64,000 nucleotides of DNA from Nonomuraea muscovyensis (GTDB lineage: Bacteria > Actinomycetota > Actinomycetes > Streptosporangiales > Streptosporangiaceae), in contig NZ_JACHJB010000004.1 in NCBI RefSeq assembly GCF_014207745.1, forward strand, positions 1 through 64,000. Direction: 5' to 3'. Position 1 is the stretch's first letter; each line of letters starts with the position of its first letter. The position numbers and the translations under genes were made by a program. Shown piece by piece: positions 42,463 to 50,100 of the stretch. The notes beneath the pieces were generated by a model, which saw nothing but the letters and a program-made list of their open reading frames with translations, did no database searches and was not told where the DNA came from.

Positions 42463-42801
42463 TCAGCCGACCGCCGTCTCATCGCGCGCTCCAGTATCAG
42501 TGCCCTCAACGGATTCGCGAGCCTTCATCATGCTGTCCCGCCACAACGACTCGACCACATCGCGAAGCTGGCCGAGGGCGTCCTCGCTGGCCCGGTAGAT
42601 CCGCTTGGTGCCATCGCGCCGTTCGACGATCAGCCCCGCGTCCTTCAGCACCTGCAGGTGCTGCGAGACCGCCGACCGCGTCACGTCGAAGTGCTCCGCG
42701 ATGCGGCCGGCGGGGAGCTCCTCCGTGGCGACAAGACGCAGGATGGCACGCCGCCGCGGCTCGGCGATCGCGCGCAACACCTCGTCCAAGTCTCCGCTCA
42801 T
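42463..42801 (-). CDS. ArsR-family regulator paired with the SRPBCC protein
   Basis: 112 aa. Winged helix with AIAEPRRRAILRLVA, VTRSAVSQHLQVLKDAGLI and the wing RRDGTKRIYRAS. It closely resembles the ArsR at 27445, so the two may share ligands or sites. Its stop is 52 bases from the SRPBCC start. The shared TTGACG-type promoter element lies about 195 bases upstream. Confidence 0.85.
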   Translation of the reverse strand: MSGDLDEVLRAIAEPRRRAILRLVATEELPAGRIAEHFDVTRSAVSQHLQVLKDAGLIVERRDGTKRIYRASEDALGQLRDVVESLWRDSMMKARESVEGTDTGARDETAVG

Positions 42802-42994
42802 GGTGCCGATCCTAGCCAGCGGGCGACGGAGGGCTCACCGAAGGAGGAGGTCGCGACCACTTCCAGGACCGTTCGGCCCCCGTATGCCGGAGATCCGGCC
42901 GCCCGCGGGTGTCTCACCACGATGCACCTCGCACCCGCCAACCGACATCGATCCCGATGCCGGTACAGCTCGATCTCCTGAGCGTAGGTCCCTT

Positions 42995-43018
42995 CTTCCG
43001 TTAGCGTCAACTGTCAGA
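42995..43018 (-). promoter_or_regulatory. Shared TGACAG-TTGACG promoter element, exact copy A
   Basis: These 24 bases are identical to 49441-49464. On the minus strand the core is CAGTTGACGCTAACGGAAG. TTGACG can serve as a -35 box. TGACAG directly before it makes a tandem repeat with TTGACG, a possible operator. It points at the ArsR-SRPBCC pair. Confidence 0.6.
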
Positions 43019-43022
43019 AGGG

Positions 43023-43778
43023 TCAGGCGATCCCACCCGGCGCCATCGACTTCGCGTACTCACGAGGCCGTAGCGGGCGCGCCCGCCCTGCGACGGATCG
43101 ACCGGCTTCAACCGGCAGGCGGTGCAGCCTCCATTCCAGCATGCCCTCCTCCAGCGGCCGGGCACAGCGTCCGTGCGCCTTGAGCAGCCAGACGGCCTCG
43201 GTGGCCAGCAGACAGTGTGAGCTTCGACAGTAGGTGACCACCTCGACCCCGACGGGAATCTCGTCCATCCTGACGCGGAGTTCTTCGAGCGGGATCGAGA
43301 CCGCTCCGGGGATGTGGGCGGAGAGGTACTCGACAGCCGGCCGCACGTCGATGAGCACCGTCCGTCCGTCGCCCCGTCTCCGCAGAAGTTCCTCCCTGGT
43401 GATGGCCGGATCCGAGGGGACCGCCCGCAGGGAGGTCATGCGGGTGATCTCTGGCTCCAGCGCGCGTTTCCTCGAGACCTTCCGCAGGTTCGCATACAGG
43501 AGCGCCACGTCTTCTCCCGCCAACCGGTAGTAGATGCGGGTGCCCTCCCTCCGGCTGCACACGAGCCCTGCGTCACGCAGCACCTTGAGCTGCGCGGATG
43601 TGTTGCCGATGGGTACCTTCGCCGCACCGGCCAGATCCTCGACGCTGCGTTCGGCCTGCGAGAGCAGGTCGAGCAAGTGAAGCCGGACAGGATTAGCCAG
43701 GGCCTTTGCCACGCGGGCGAACTCTGCGAGCACCGTGGTCACGTTGTCAGAGGGCATCACTACCGTGCCTTTTCGCAT
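43023..43778 (-). CDS. ArsR-rhodanese fusion regulator (second of three)
   Basis: 251 aa from ATG 43778; an ATG at 43757 is an alternative. The ArsR helix block is NPVRLHLLDLLSQAERSVEDL with GNTSAQLKVLRDAG. The rhodanese part has the loop TYCRSSHC, and both of its Cys codons are TGT, unlike the TGC of the copy at 3512. A 25-residue tail follows the rhodanese domain. It lies 21 bases after the SQR-like gene and is probably co-transcribed with it, which fits sulfide or persulfide control of that enzyme. Confidence 0.83.
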   Translation of the reverse strand: MRKGTVVMPSDNVTTVLAEFARVAKALANPVRLHLLDLLSQAERSVEDLAGAAKVPIGNTSAQLKVLRDAGLVCSRREGTRIYYRLAGEDVALLYANLRKVSRKRALEPEITRMTSLRAVPSDPAITREELLRRRGDGRTVLIDVRPAVEYLSAHIPGAVSIPLEELRVRMDEIPVGVEVVTYCRSSHCLLATEAVWLLKAHGRCARPLEEGMLEWRLHRLPVEAGRSVAGRARPLRPREYAKSMAPGGIA

Positions 43779-43799
43779 CGACTTTGGAGTTGTGCACCG

Positions 43800-44966
43800 C
43801 TATGCGTTCCAGCGCTTGAGCCAATCGGTCTCCTGGGCGGCCTTTTCCTCGTGGAACCGGGCCGAGGGTTCGTGGAGGGTCACCTGGGGCGCGGGAACGG
43901 CGAGGAACTCTCCCTCCCCCTTGGCGGCCAGGTGGTCCCCGAGTTCGATGTAGCAGGAGCCGTGGCCGTCGAACCACGGCTCGGGCGCTTCGTAGCCGAG
44001 GTGGCGAAGCACCCCGTTGGTCACGACGTCCGCGGCTCCCTCGGCGAACACGGCGGCCTTGGGAAGCGGCTTGCCGTTGGGCAGGGTCAGCAACGTCACG
44101 TCGCCCAACGCCCATACACCGCGCGAGCCGGTGGTGAATGTCCGGGCGTCCACCGGGATCCATCCCGAAGGACCCAGCGACGTTCCCCTCATCGCAGCGG
44201 GCGGCCGGTGTGGTGGCACCGCGGCCAGGAGGTCGAAGCTCTCCCGGCTCCCGTCGGCGAAGTGAAGCTCGCCGGCCTCGCCGTCGACCCGCTCGACAGT
44301 TCGCTGCCCGTGGAAGCCGATGCCATACGCCGTCAGCATGTCCACGAGTGTCCGGCCGACGGCTGGTCCCGCCACGGGCATCGGCAGCGGGTCAGGAGTG
44401 TAGGTATCGATCGAGACGTCGTCCCGAGCGCCGGTTTCCCGTAACAGATCAGCGAGCAGCAGGGCCCCCTCGAAAGGCGCCGCTGGACATTTGAAGGGCA
44501 CGCCGGCCACGAGTACGGCCAGGCGGCCGCCGTCGAAGCGCCGCACTCTGTCGTGCAGCCGAGCCGAGCCCTCCAGCGTGTAGAACTCCTCCGCCTGCCC
44601 GGCTTCGAGCGCCTCCGCCAGCCCGGGGACCATGGTGGGCGCGAGATCGGCTCCCAGCGCGATCACAAGGGCGTCGCAGGAGAACTCTCCCGCGTCGGTG
44701 ACGACCTTTCGACGGTCCGGCTCGATCAACCTGACCCTCGCCTTGACCATCTCGACCCCGTGCAGCACGTCCTGACTCGGGCACACCGTGACGTCGGCGG
44801 CTCTGCGCCACCCTCGCAGCACCCACAACAGCGATAAGCCGAGGGCGCCCTCGAAGGACTGATCGATGAGAACGACCTTGTCGGATCCGGGGAGTCGTTC
44901 GCGGAGCAGACTGGCGACGTTGAGCCCGCCGACTCCGGCCCCGAGGACGATAACTGTCTTTGCCAT
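43800..44966 (-). CDS. SQR/FCSD-like sulfide-oxidising flavoprotein
   Basis: 388 aa with two FAD/NAD Rossmann domains (VIVLGAGVGGLNVASLL at the N-terminus; GVWALGDVTLL near 290). The block VPFKCPAAPFE carries the conserved Cys (residue 160) of sulfide:quinone reductase or flavocytochrome c-type enzymes, which forms the persulfide. That codon is TGT whereas the other four Cys are TGC, but no SECIS-like hairpin follows. The likely role is oxidation of sulfide to persulfide at the membrane. ATG 44966 follows GGGAG. It is divergent from the third ArsR-rhodanese gene. Confidence 0.8.
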   Translation of the reverse strand: MAKTVIVLGAGVGGLNVASLLRERLPGSDKVVLIDQSFEGALGLSLLWVLRGWRRAADVTVCPSQDVLHGVEMVKARVRLIEPDRRKVVTDAGEFSCDALVIALGADLAPTMVPGLAEALEAGQAEEFYTLEGSARLHDRVRRFDGGRLAVLVAGVPFKCPAAPFEGALLLADLLRETGARDDVSIDTYTPDPLPMPVAGPAVGRTLVDMLTAYGIGFHGQRTVERVDGEAGELHFADGSRESFDLLAAVPPHRPPAAMRGTSLGPSGWIPVDARTFTTGSRGVWALGDVTLLTLPNGKPLPKAAVFAEGAADVVTNGVLRHLGYEAPEPWFDGHGSCYIELGDHLAAKGEGEFLAVPAPQVTLHEPSARFHEEKAAQETDWLKRWNA

Positions 44967-45130
44967 GGTGCAGAGCTCCCGTCAACTCGGACGTTGGTCT
45001 CTTGGCTGCACGAGCACGAGGCGGGAAGCCCCGACCTGAGGCCCCCGATGACGTGTCGGACCAGCACGCATGTTGCTAGCTACCGCTTGACGAAGCAGTG
45101 AAAGACGAGGACACAGAGCTAGAAGAACGC

Positions 45131-45174
45131 TACAATCCTCCATGGATCCATTGATCCATTGCTTCTTGGAGGAT
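45131..45174 (+). promoter_or_regulatory. Promoter, ATGGATC repeats and ribosome-site hairpin before the third ArsR-rhodanese gene
   Basis: TACAAT at 45131 is a good -10 box. Directly downstream are the palindrome ATGGATCCAT and a further ATCCAT copy, a likely autorepressor site. AATCCTCC (45133-45140) is the exact reverse complement of GGAGGATT (45167-45174), the ribosome site itself, so an RNA starting far enough upstream could hide it. Confidence 0.45.
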
Positions 45175-45177
45175 TAT

Positions 45178-45843
45178 ATGGTGGGAGACCCCAGCAGGAA
45201 AGCCTCCCTTTTCGACCAAATCGCCCGCGTTGGTAAGGCTCTTGGTCATGGGAAGCGCCTGGAGCTCCTTGACCTGCTGGCCCAGGGAGAGAGAAGCGTC
45301 GAAGTCCTCGCACAGACCGCCGGGCTTGGCGTGACCAGCACGTCAGCGCACCTTCAGACGCTGAAGCACGGAGGGCTCGTGTCCACCCGGCGCGACGGCA
45401 CGCGGGTGCTCTACAGCCTGGCGGGCACCGACGTCGTCGAGCTCTACGCCCGGCTGCGGAACGTCGCGGCGACACACCTGGCTGACGTGCAGGCGGCCGT
45501 GGCGGCCTATCTGGGAGAACACACGGAAGAGGTCACGCGTGACGAGCTGCTCGAGCGGGCGGCATCCGGCAAGGTCACCATTCTGGACGTGCGCCCCAAG
45601 GAGGAGTACGACGCCGGGCACATTCCAGGGTCGGTCTGCATCCCGATAGACGAGCTGCCCGATCGGCTCAACGAACTCCCGGCCGACGCGGAGATCGTGG
45701 CGTACTGCCGTGGTGCCTACTGTGTGTTCGCGCCGGAGGCGGTCCGCCTCCTCACCGGCAACGGGCTGCAGGCCCGACGGCTGACCGAAGGGATGCTCGA
45801 ATGGCAGGTGGACGGCCTGCCCGTGGAAACCAGCGACCAGTGA
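45178..45843 (+). CDS. ArsR-rhodanese fusion regulator (third of three)
   Basis: 221 aa from ATG 45178 (GGAGGATT upstream); a near-upstream ATG at 45142 lies in the operator region and is rejected. ArsR part: ALGHGKRLELLDLLAQGERSV, TSTSAHLQTLKHGGL. Rhodanese part: AYCRGAYC; the second Cys is TGT. A perfect 7-bp hairpin with a GGUC-containing loop begins 12 bases after that codon, without a bulged U. The stop overlaps the TusA start (GTGA). It is divergent from the SQR-like gene. Confidence 0.85.
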   Translation: MVGDPSRKASLFDQIARVGKALGHGKRLELLDLLAQGERSVEVLAQTAGLGVTSTSAHLQTLKHGGLVSTRRDGTRVLYSLAGTDVVELYARLRNVAATHLADVQAAVAAYLGEHTEEVTRDELLERAASGKVTILDVRPKEEYDAGHIPGSVCIPIDELPDRLNELPADAEIVAYCRGAYCVFAPEAVRLLTGNGLQARRLTEGMLEWQVDGLPVETSDQ

Positions 45844-46130
45844 ACGATGGCCCCGCCGTCAGCGTCCTGGACGGAGGCCATCGTTCCTGCGTGGTGCTTT
45901 TGATGGAGCTGCGGCACCACATCAGCGCCATCGCGCCGGGCGACATGGTGCACCTGATCGCGCACGATCCGGCCGCGCCACTGGATCTCGCCGCCTGGTG
46001 CCACCTCACCGGGCACACCTATCTCGGCCAGGTCCCGGGCGACCAGCCCACCTACGCGGTCCGCGTCGAAGCGGGCGCCCTCACGACCGAACCGCGTTCG
46101 CCGTGGCGGCGACGTCAGACGCCTACATGA
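45840..46130 (+). CDS. TusA-family sulfur carrier
   Basis: 96 aa from GTG 45840 within the preceding stop. The fold is TusA-like: LDGGHRSCVVLLMELRHHI in place of the G-x-x-CPxP helix, then DPAAPLDLAAWCHLTGH, a standard second block. The first Cys is kept but the CPxP prolines are lost. TusA proteins accept persulfide from rhodanese-type donors, so coupling to a rhodanese regulator is apt. It converges with the next gene, overlapping by eight bases. Confidence 0.7.
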   Translation: MNDGPAVSVLDGGHRSCVVLLMELRHHISAIAPGDMVHLIAHDPAAPLDLAAWCHLTGHTYLGQVPGDQPTYAVRVEAGALTTEPRSPWRRRQTPT

Positions 46131-47331
46131 AGTTCCGCGTGTGCAGCGCGGACAGCTCCGCCGCTTCGTCACCCGGGAATCCGAGGCGGACCAGCCGATG
46201 CTGCCTCCCCTCATCCATCTCGACCTGAAGCTCCTGAACGGCGGCATAGCCTCTCCGGATGCCCTCCGGGGTCCACTCCCCCGCAGCCAGCACGACGAGA
46301 GCGTCGAACACATCCTGGTTCAGCCCGGCGCTCGAGATGAGCGTCTGATGCCGCTGCTCGACCGCGCCGCGGAGCCGGCCCAGGAGCGACGGGTCGACCT
46401 TGCCCTGGTGCTGGAGATGGGCCACGCCGAACGCCACGTGCCGAGCCTCGTCCTGGCGGGCCAGGCGGGCGACCTGCCGCGTGACGGGGTCAGGAGCGTT
46501 CCGATCGATGAAGGTCAGCAGGTTGAGGAAACTCCCCTCCCCCAGCACCGAGAGCAGGAACGACGCGAGAGAGAAGTCCGGCTCGGTGAGCAGCGTCGCC
46601 AAGGACTCCCTGCCGCTGACCGATGACGTGCCCATCTCCCCACCGGTGAGGAGGGCGCGGCGGGTGAAGATCTCCACGTGTCGAGCCTCGTCAGCGGCCT
46701 GAACGGCGAGAAGCTGGAGCACTTCGCGAAAGTGCGGGTGGATGCGGGCGAGCAGGCGGGCCGGCACCACCAGAGCCGCCTGCTCGTTCTCCACCAAGAA
46801 CGTCATGATCTGGACGATCGCCTGCTCGATCTCGGGCGCGAGCCGGACCTCCGCATCCCACCGGACGGCCTTGGCCGGATCCCACTGCGCGGAGGCCGCG
46901 TGCGCGTACAGGCTCGGGGCCAGCTCGGCCCAGACGAGCTCCCGTTCGGCCAGGTCGGCGGCAATCTCAGGCCCACCCGGCTCGACCAGGGCTCCTCTGG
47001 CTGCCAGACCCCAGTTGAGCTGGGGCCTGGCTACGACGCCATCAGGCCCTGGCCCACCGGCTCGCTCCGCGAGGGCCCACCTGTCGAGGTCTGTCCGTCC
47101 GCGAGTGACCCACGCCTTCACTCCGTCGTCGTTCTCGTCGGCCCGCTGGGTCCGATGGCCCTGGGAACGGCACCAGGCCTCCAGGTGGACGACGAGGGCG
47201 GGATCGAGCCCCGCGACGGCCAGTTCGGCGCCGGGCGGCAGATCCCGCAGCGCTCGCTGCACCAGCAGGTGAGCCCCCTGCTCGAAACCGAGGTCGCCCA
47301 GGTCGAGCACATGCTCGGCGGATGCGCTCAC
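46123..47331 (-). CDS. TusA-like domain fused to a ferritin-like diiron domain
   Basis: 402 aa. Residues 1-75 (DLGDLGFEQGAHLLVQRAL, HLEAWCRSQGH) look like a TusA domain without the first Cys. Residues about 130-390 are a ferritin-like four-helix bundle with two ExxH motifs, DEARHVEIF and DEARHVAFG, and an upstream Glu in ENEQAALV, enough for a diiron site. Diiron oxygenases or oxidases have this layout. A sulfur-carrier domain on such an enzyme suggests an oxidation involving a protein-bound sulfur. It overlaps the PhnD-like gene by four bases. Confidence 0.7.
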   Translation of the reverse strand: MSASAEHVLDLGDLGFEQGAHLLVQRALRDLPPGAELAVAGLDPALVVHLEAWCRSQGHRTQRADENDDGVKAWVTRGRTDLDRWALAERAGGPGPDGVVARPQLNWGLAARGALVEPGGPEIAADLAERELVWAELAPSLYAHAASAQWDPAKAVRWDAEVRLAPEIEQAIVQIMTFLVENEQAALVVPARLLARIHPHFREVLQLLAVQAADEARHVEIFTRRALLTGGEMGTSSVSGRESLATLLTEPDFSLASFLLSVLGEGSFLNLLTFIDRNAPDPVTRQVARLARQDEARHVAFGVAHLQHQGKVDPSLLGRLRGAVEQRHQTLISSAGLNQDVFDALVVLAAGEWTPEGIRRGYAAVQELQVEMDEGRQHRLVRLGFPGDEAAELSALHTRNFM

Positions 47332-48179
47332 GGCTGGTACCCAGCCGCGGTGACGGCGCCCTCCCGGCTGTAGAAGGACGTCTCGTCGACGGCGGCCTCC
47401 AGCGCGCCGTAGCCGCTGGTCCGCCCGCTCTGCCAGCTGGTAAGGCCCTCCAGGTCGAACAGCGGACGTATCTGCGGGTCCACGTAGGACATCGACAGAA
47501 GGAGGTCGCCGAACCTCCTCATGACCTCCGCCGACACCGTGTCGCTGACGCTCATGTTGCAGTGATCGAAGCGAGGAGTCTGCGCCAGAACCCGGGTGCT
47601 TCCAGCCGCCAGCGTCCCTTCCCGGCCGAACAGCAGGTGGTTCGAGTCGATCATGCAGGCCGCGGCCACCGTACCGGCCGCCAGCGCTCGTGCGGCATCC
47701 CGCTCGCCACCGATGTGATCGCCGTGCAGGCCCACGCCGACGTCGAAACGGCGAACGGTGATGTCCACCCCCGGCCGCAATCCCCGTTCAGCCAGGAACG
47801 AGCACGGCAGCAACGTGGCCTGCGGCGAGTCGATCGCTCCCACGGCGATGGTCTCACCCTTGAGATCAGCCAGATCCTTGTACGGCGAGTCGGCACGGAC
47901 CACGACGACCGAGGTGAGATCACGATCGGTGTCGCGCATGACGAGAGGCGTCAGCCGCCGGCCGTTGGCCTCAGCGAGGCGCCGGCTGCGGATCCACGAG
48001 AGCGGCGAGTTCCACGCGGCGTCGATCCGGCCACTGGCCAGGTCCTCCGCCTGGCGTTCGTAGTTGGAGTAGAGAACGAAGTCGAACGGGAAGCCGTGCT
48101 CGTTGAACCACGAGCGGAATCCACCCCAGATGGTGACGACCTTGGGGTCGTAGGCCACGGCACCCATGAGCAGAGCCAT
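47328..48179 (-). CDS. PhnD/SsuA-type periplasmic-binding fold protein without signal peptide
   Basis: 283 aa. The binding-protein fold is clear (YERQAEDLASGRIDAAWNSP, KGETIAVGAIDSPQATLLP), but the N-terminus MALLMGAVAYDPKVVTIWGGF begins directly with the first beta-strand, leaving no signal or lipobox. It should be cytoplasmic. No ABC permease or ATPase lies near, unlike the PhnD-like gene at 11622. It may act as a ligand sensor or as a carrier for the neighbouring oxidoreductase. It lies 11 bases after the oxidoreductase gene. Confidence 0.75.
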   Translation of the reverse strand: MALLMGAVAYDPKVVTIWGGFRSWFNEHGFPFDFVLYSNYERQAEDLASGRIDAAWNSPLSWIRSRRLAEANGRRLTPLVMRDTDRDLTSVVVVRADSPYKDLADLKGETIAVGAIDSPQATLLPCSFLAERGLRPGVDITVRRFDVGVGLHGDHIGGERDAARALAAGTVAAACMIDSNHLLFGREGTLAAGSTRVLAQTPRFDHCNMSVSDTVSAEVMRRFGDLLLSMSYVDPQIRPLFDLEGLTSWQSGRTSGYGALEAAVDETSFYSREGAVTAAGYQP

Positions 48180-48190
48180 CGCATGTCCTC

Positions 48191-49312
48191 CTAGAAGAGC
48201 GGCAGACCGAGCGTGGCCCGGCCGACGAAGTCCTGCAGCGCCTCCGTGGTCGGCGCCATGACCCGGGCCGCGAGCGCGTCGCGGAACAACCGCTCGACGC
48301 CCGTCGACCTGCGGAAGGCCGAGCCGCCGCAGAGCCGCATCACACCATCGGCGACCTCGGCCGCGGCCTCTCCCGCCACGGCCTTGACCTGCAGCACCCG
48401 CAGGGTCGCATCCGCTCGCCCGCTCTCCAGTGCGGCCAGGGTGTCGTCGCGGAACGTACGGGCGGCGTCGGTCTTGGTGCGCAGCTGCGCGAAGCTCGCG
48501 CGCTGGAGTGGCTGCTCGGCGAGCGTCTGCCCCAGGTGGTCGAGCCGTGTACCGACAAGGTGATCGTGGGCCGCGGCGACGAGCGCCTCCATCAGGCCGA
48601 TCGAGAAGGAGGCGTTCAGCACGAGGAAGTACGGCAGAGCGGTCTGCAGTGCGATGTCGAGCCCGGAGCCGTCCGCGCCGAGCATCGCGTCGCGGCTGAC
48701 CGTCACCCCCTCCCCCTTGATCGGGTTGGACGCGTTGCCCCGCAGGCCGAAGCCGTCGAAGGGACCGCGGACGTGCAGTCCGGACGACCGGCTCGGGACG
48801 TGCCAGATGCTCATCGGACCGTCCGCGGCCAGCGGCTTGCTCGACCAGACGTAGCTGTCCGCTTCGCCCGCCGCGGTCACCCAGCTCTTGTCGGAATCGA
48901 GCCGCGCCTGCTCGCCGTCAGCGGTGGCGGTGCCGAGCGGGGCCCAGAAGTGGCTGCGGGATCCGGCCTCGGAGAAGGCGAGCGTGGTCAGATGCTCGTT
49001 GCGCGCGATCGCCTGCCGGACGTCCTCGCCACCGTGGTTCTCGATCAGGGCCGTCGCCGCGTAGTGCATCAGCACCACCATCGCGGTCGAGCCACACGCG
49101 CCCGCGAGCCGTTCGATCACCTGCGCGGCTGCGGCCATTCCCGCGCCTCGGCCCCCGACATCCTTCGAGCTGATGAGGCCGAGCAGGCCGGCCTTGGCGA
49201 GAGCGTCGATACCGGCACGCGGGAACGTCCCCGTCCGGTCCGTCTCGGACGCCTGGGGGGTGATCGTGGATTCGATGACGGATTCCAGTGCTGCGAGGTG
49301 CTCGGAGGGCAT
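48191..49312 (-). CDS. Acyl-CoA dehydrogenase-fold flavoprotein, second copy
   Basis: 373 aa; helical N-domain, beta domain with SDKSWVTAAGEADSYV, and C-domain with VMRLCGGSAFRRSTGVERLFRDALAARVMAP, the last typical of this fold. Like the gene at 12851 it is adjacent to a PhnD-like gene. It heads the operon oxidoreductase, PhnD-like, TusA-ferritin-like. The exact promoter element copy B lies 130 bases upstream. Confidence 0.78.
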   Translation of the reverse strand: MPSEHLAALESVIESTITPQASETDRTGTFPRAGIDALAKAGLLGLISSKDVGGRGAGMAAAAQVIERLAGACGSTAMVVLMHYAATALIENHGGEDVRQAIARNEHLTTLAFSEAGSRSHFWAPLGTATADGEQARLDSDKSWVTAAGEADSYVWSSKPLAADGPMSIWHVPSRSSGLHVRGPFDGFGLRGNASNPIKGEGVTVSRDAMLGADGSGLDIALQTALPYFLVLNASFSIGLMEALVAAAHDHLVGTRLDHLGQTLAEQPLQRASFAQLRTKTDAARTFRDDTLAALESGRADATLRVLQVKAVAGEAAAEVADGVMRLCGGSAFRRSTGVERLFRDALAARVMAPTTEALQDFVGRATLGLPLF

Positions 49313-49440
49313 GACTCATCTCCGCTCTCATCGATGGCCGAAAAGAAGCGCTCGTGTCAACTGGTGAATATTCCCTGTATCCAAAACACGAGAAATACGA
49401 CGACCTAAAGCGGCCATCTCTTCGGGGAGCCTATGCAAGG

Positions 49441-49464
49441 CTTCCGTTAGCGTCAACTGTCAGA
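49441..49464 (-). promoter_or_regulatory. Shared TGACAG-TTGACG promoter element, exact copy B
   Basis: The 24 bases are identical to 42995-43018. On the minus strand TTGACG is followed after 17 bases by TAGGCT, a plausible -10 box, about 110 bases before ATG 49312. Apart from this element and the MFS relic below, the 49313-50100 spacer shows no gene. Confidence 0.62.
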
Positions 49465-49855
49465 CAGGGGAGAAGTTGTCGCTGCCCGAGCGGGAAACTT
49501 TCACCTCAGGTGCCCCATAAAACAGTTGGGAGCCGGGGTGAACGTCAGCACTTGACAGGAGTTCCACCGCTGATTCGGCTAGTGTCTCGGTGGTCGCCCG
49601 CCTACCCGGGGCAGGCGATCTTCGATGGCGGGCGCGGACGACGACCCTCGGGCGCCCGGCGCCCGCGTGGCACGCGGTGCCACTCCGGCGCTCGCCGGAG
49701 ACCGGAGGATTCACCGCCGATTCGGGTCACGATATTCTCGCCACCGTTGGCGCTCATTTGGCCGAGCGGCGCAGGACGACTCGCCGGCACAAGAGAAAGC
49801 TTCATCTTATAAAGGCCTGCGACCAACCACGGGGTTCTCGCATTGACGCGATCTC

Positions 49856-49999
49856 AGCGTATCCGGAGACCAGCGGACCCGCCGTCGGGATCGAGACCCC
49901 CAGGTCCTGCGATATATCGGGCATCAGGCCGGCAATGATGAATTCGGTGAGGCCGATGCCGAACACGTCGATCGTCGACGCCGGCAGCGCGATGGGCAT
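49856..49999 (-). pseudogene. N-terminal fragment of an MFS transporter
   Basis: Translation gives GIGLTEFIIAGLMPDISQDL followed by GVSIPTAGPLVSGYA, the first helix and loop of an AraJ-type MFS protein, starting at an ATG at 49999. The similarity stops after about 48 codons. It marks a recombination or deletion scar at the right edge of the accessory island. Confidence 0.65.
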
Positions 50000-50100
50000 C
50001 GAGGCGCCCCGCTGTCCCGGAGCCGGGTCGGATGGTTGGGTCCGCTTCCAGCGGAACTCGTGCGCCGATGGCGGGCTGCCGTGGGCGATACGGTCGGAGG

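Noticed and set aside
42798..43010. 70-aa minus-strand frame before the ArsR gene
   Set aside because: It starts at a TTG inside the repeated promoter element and has no ribosome site or similarity.
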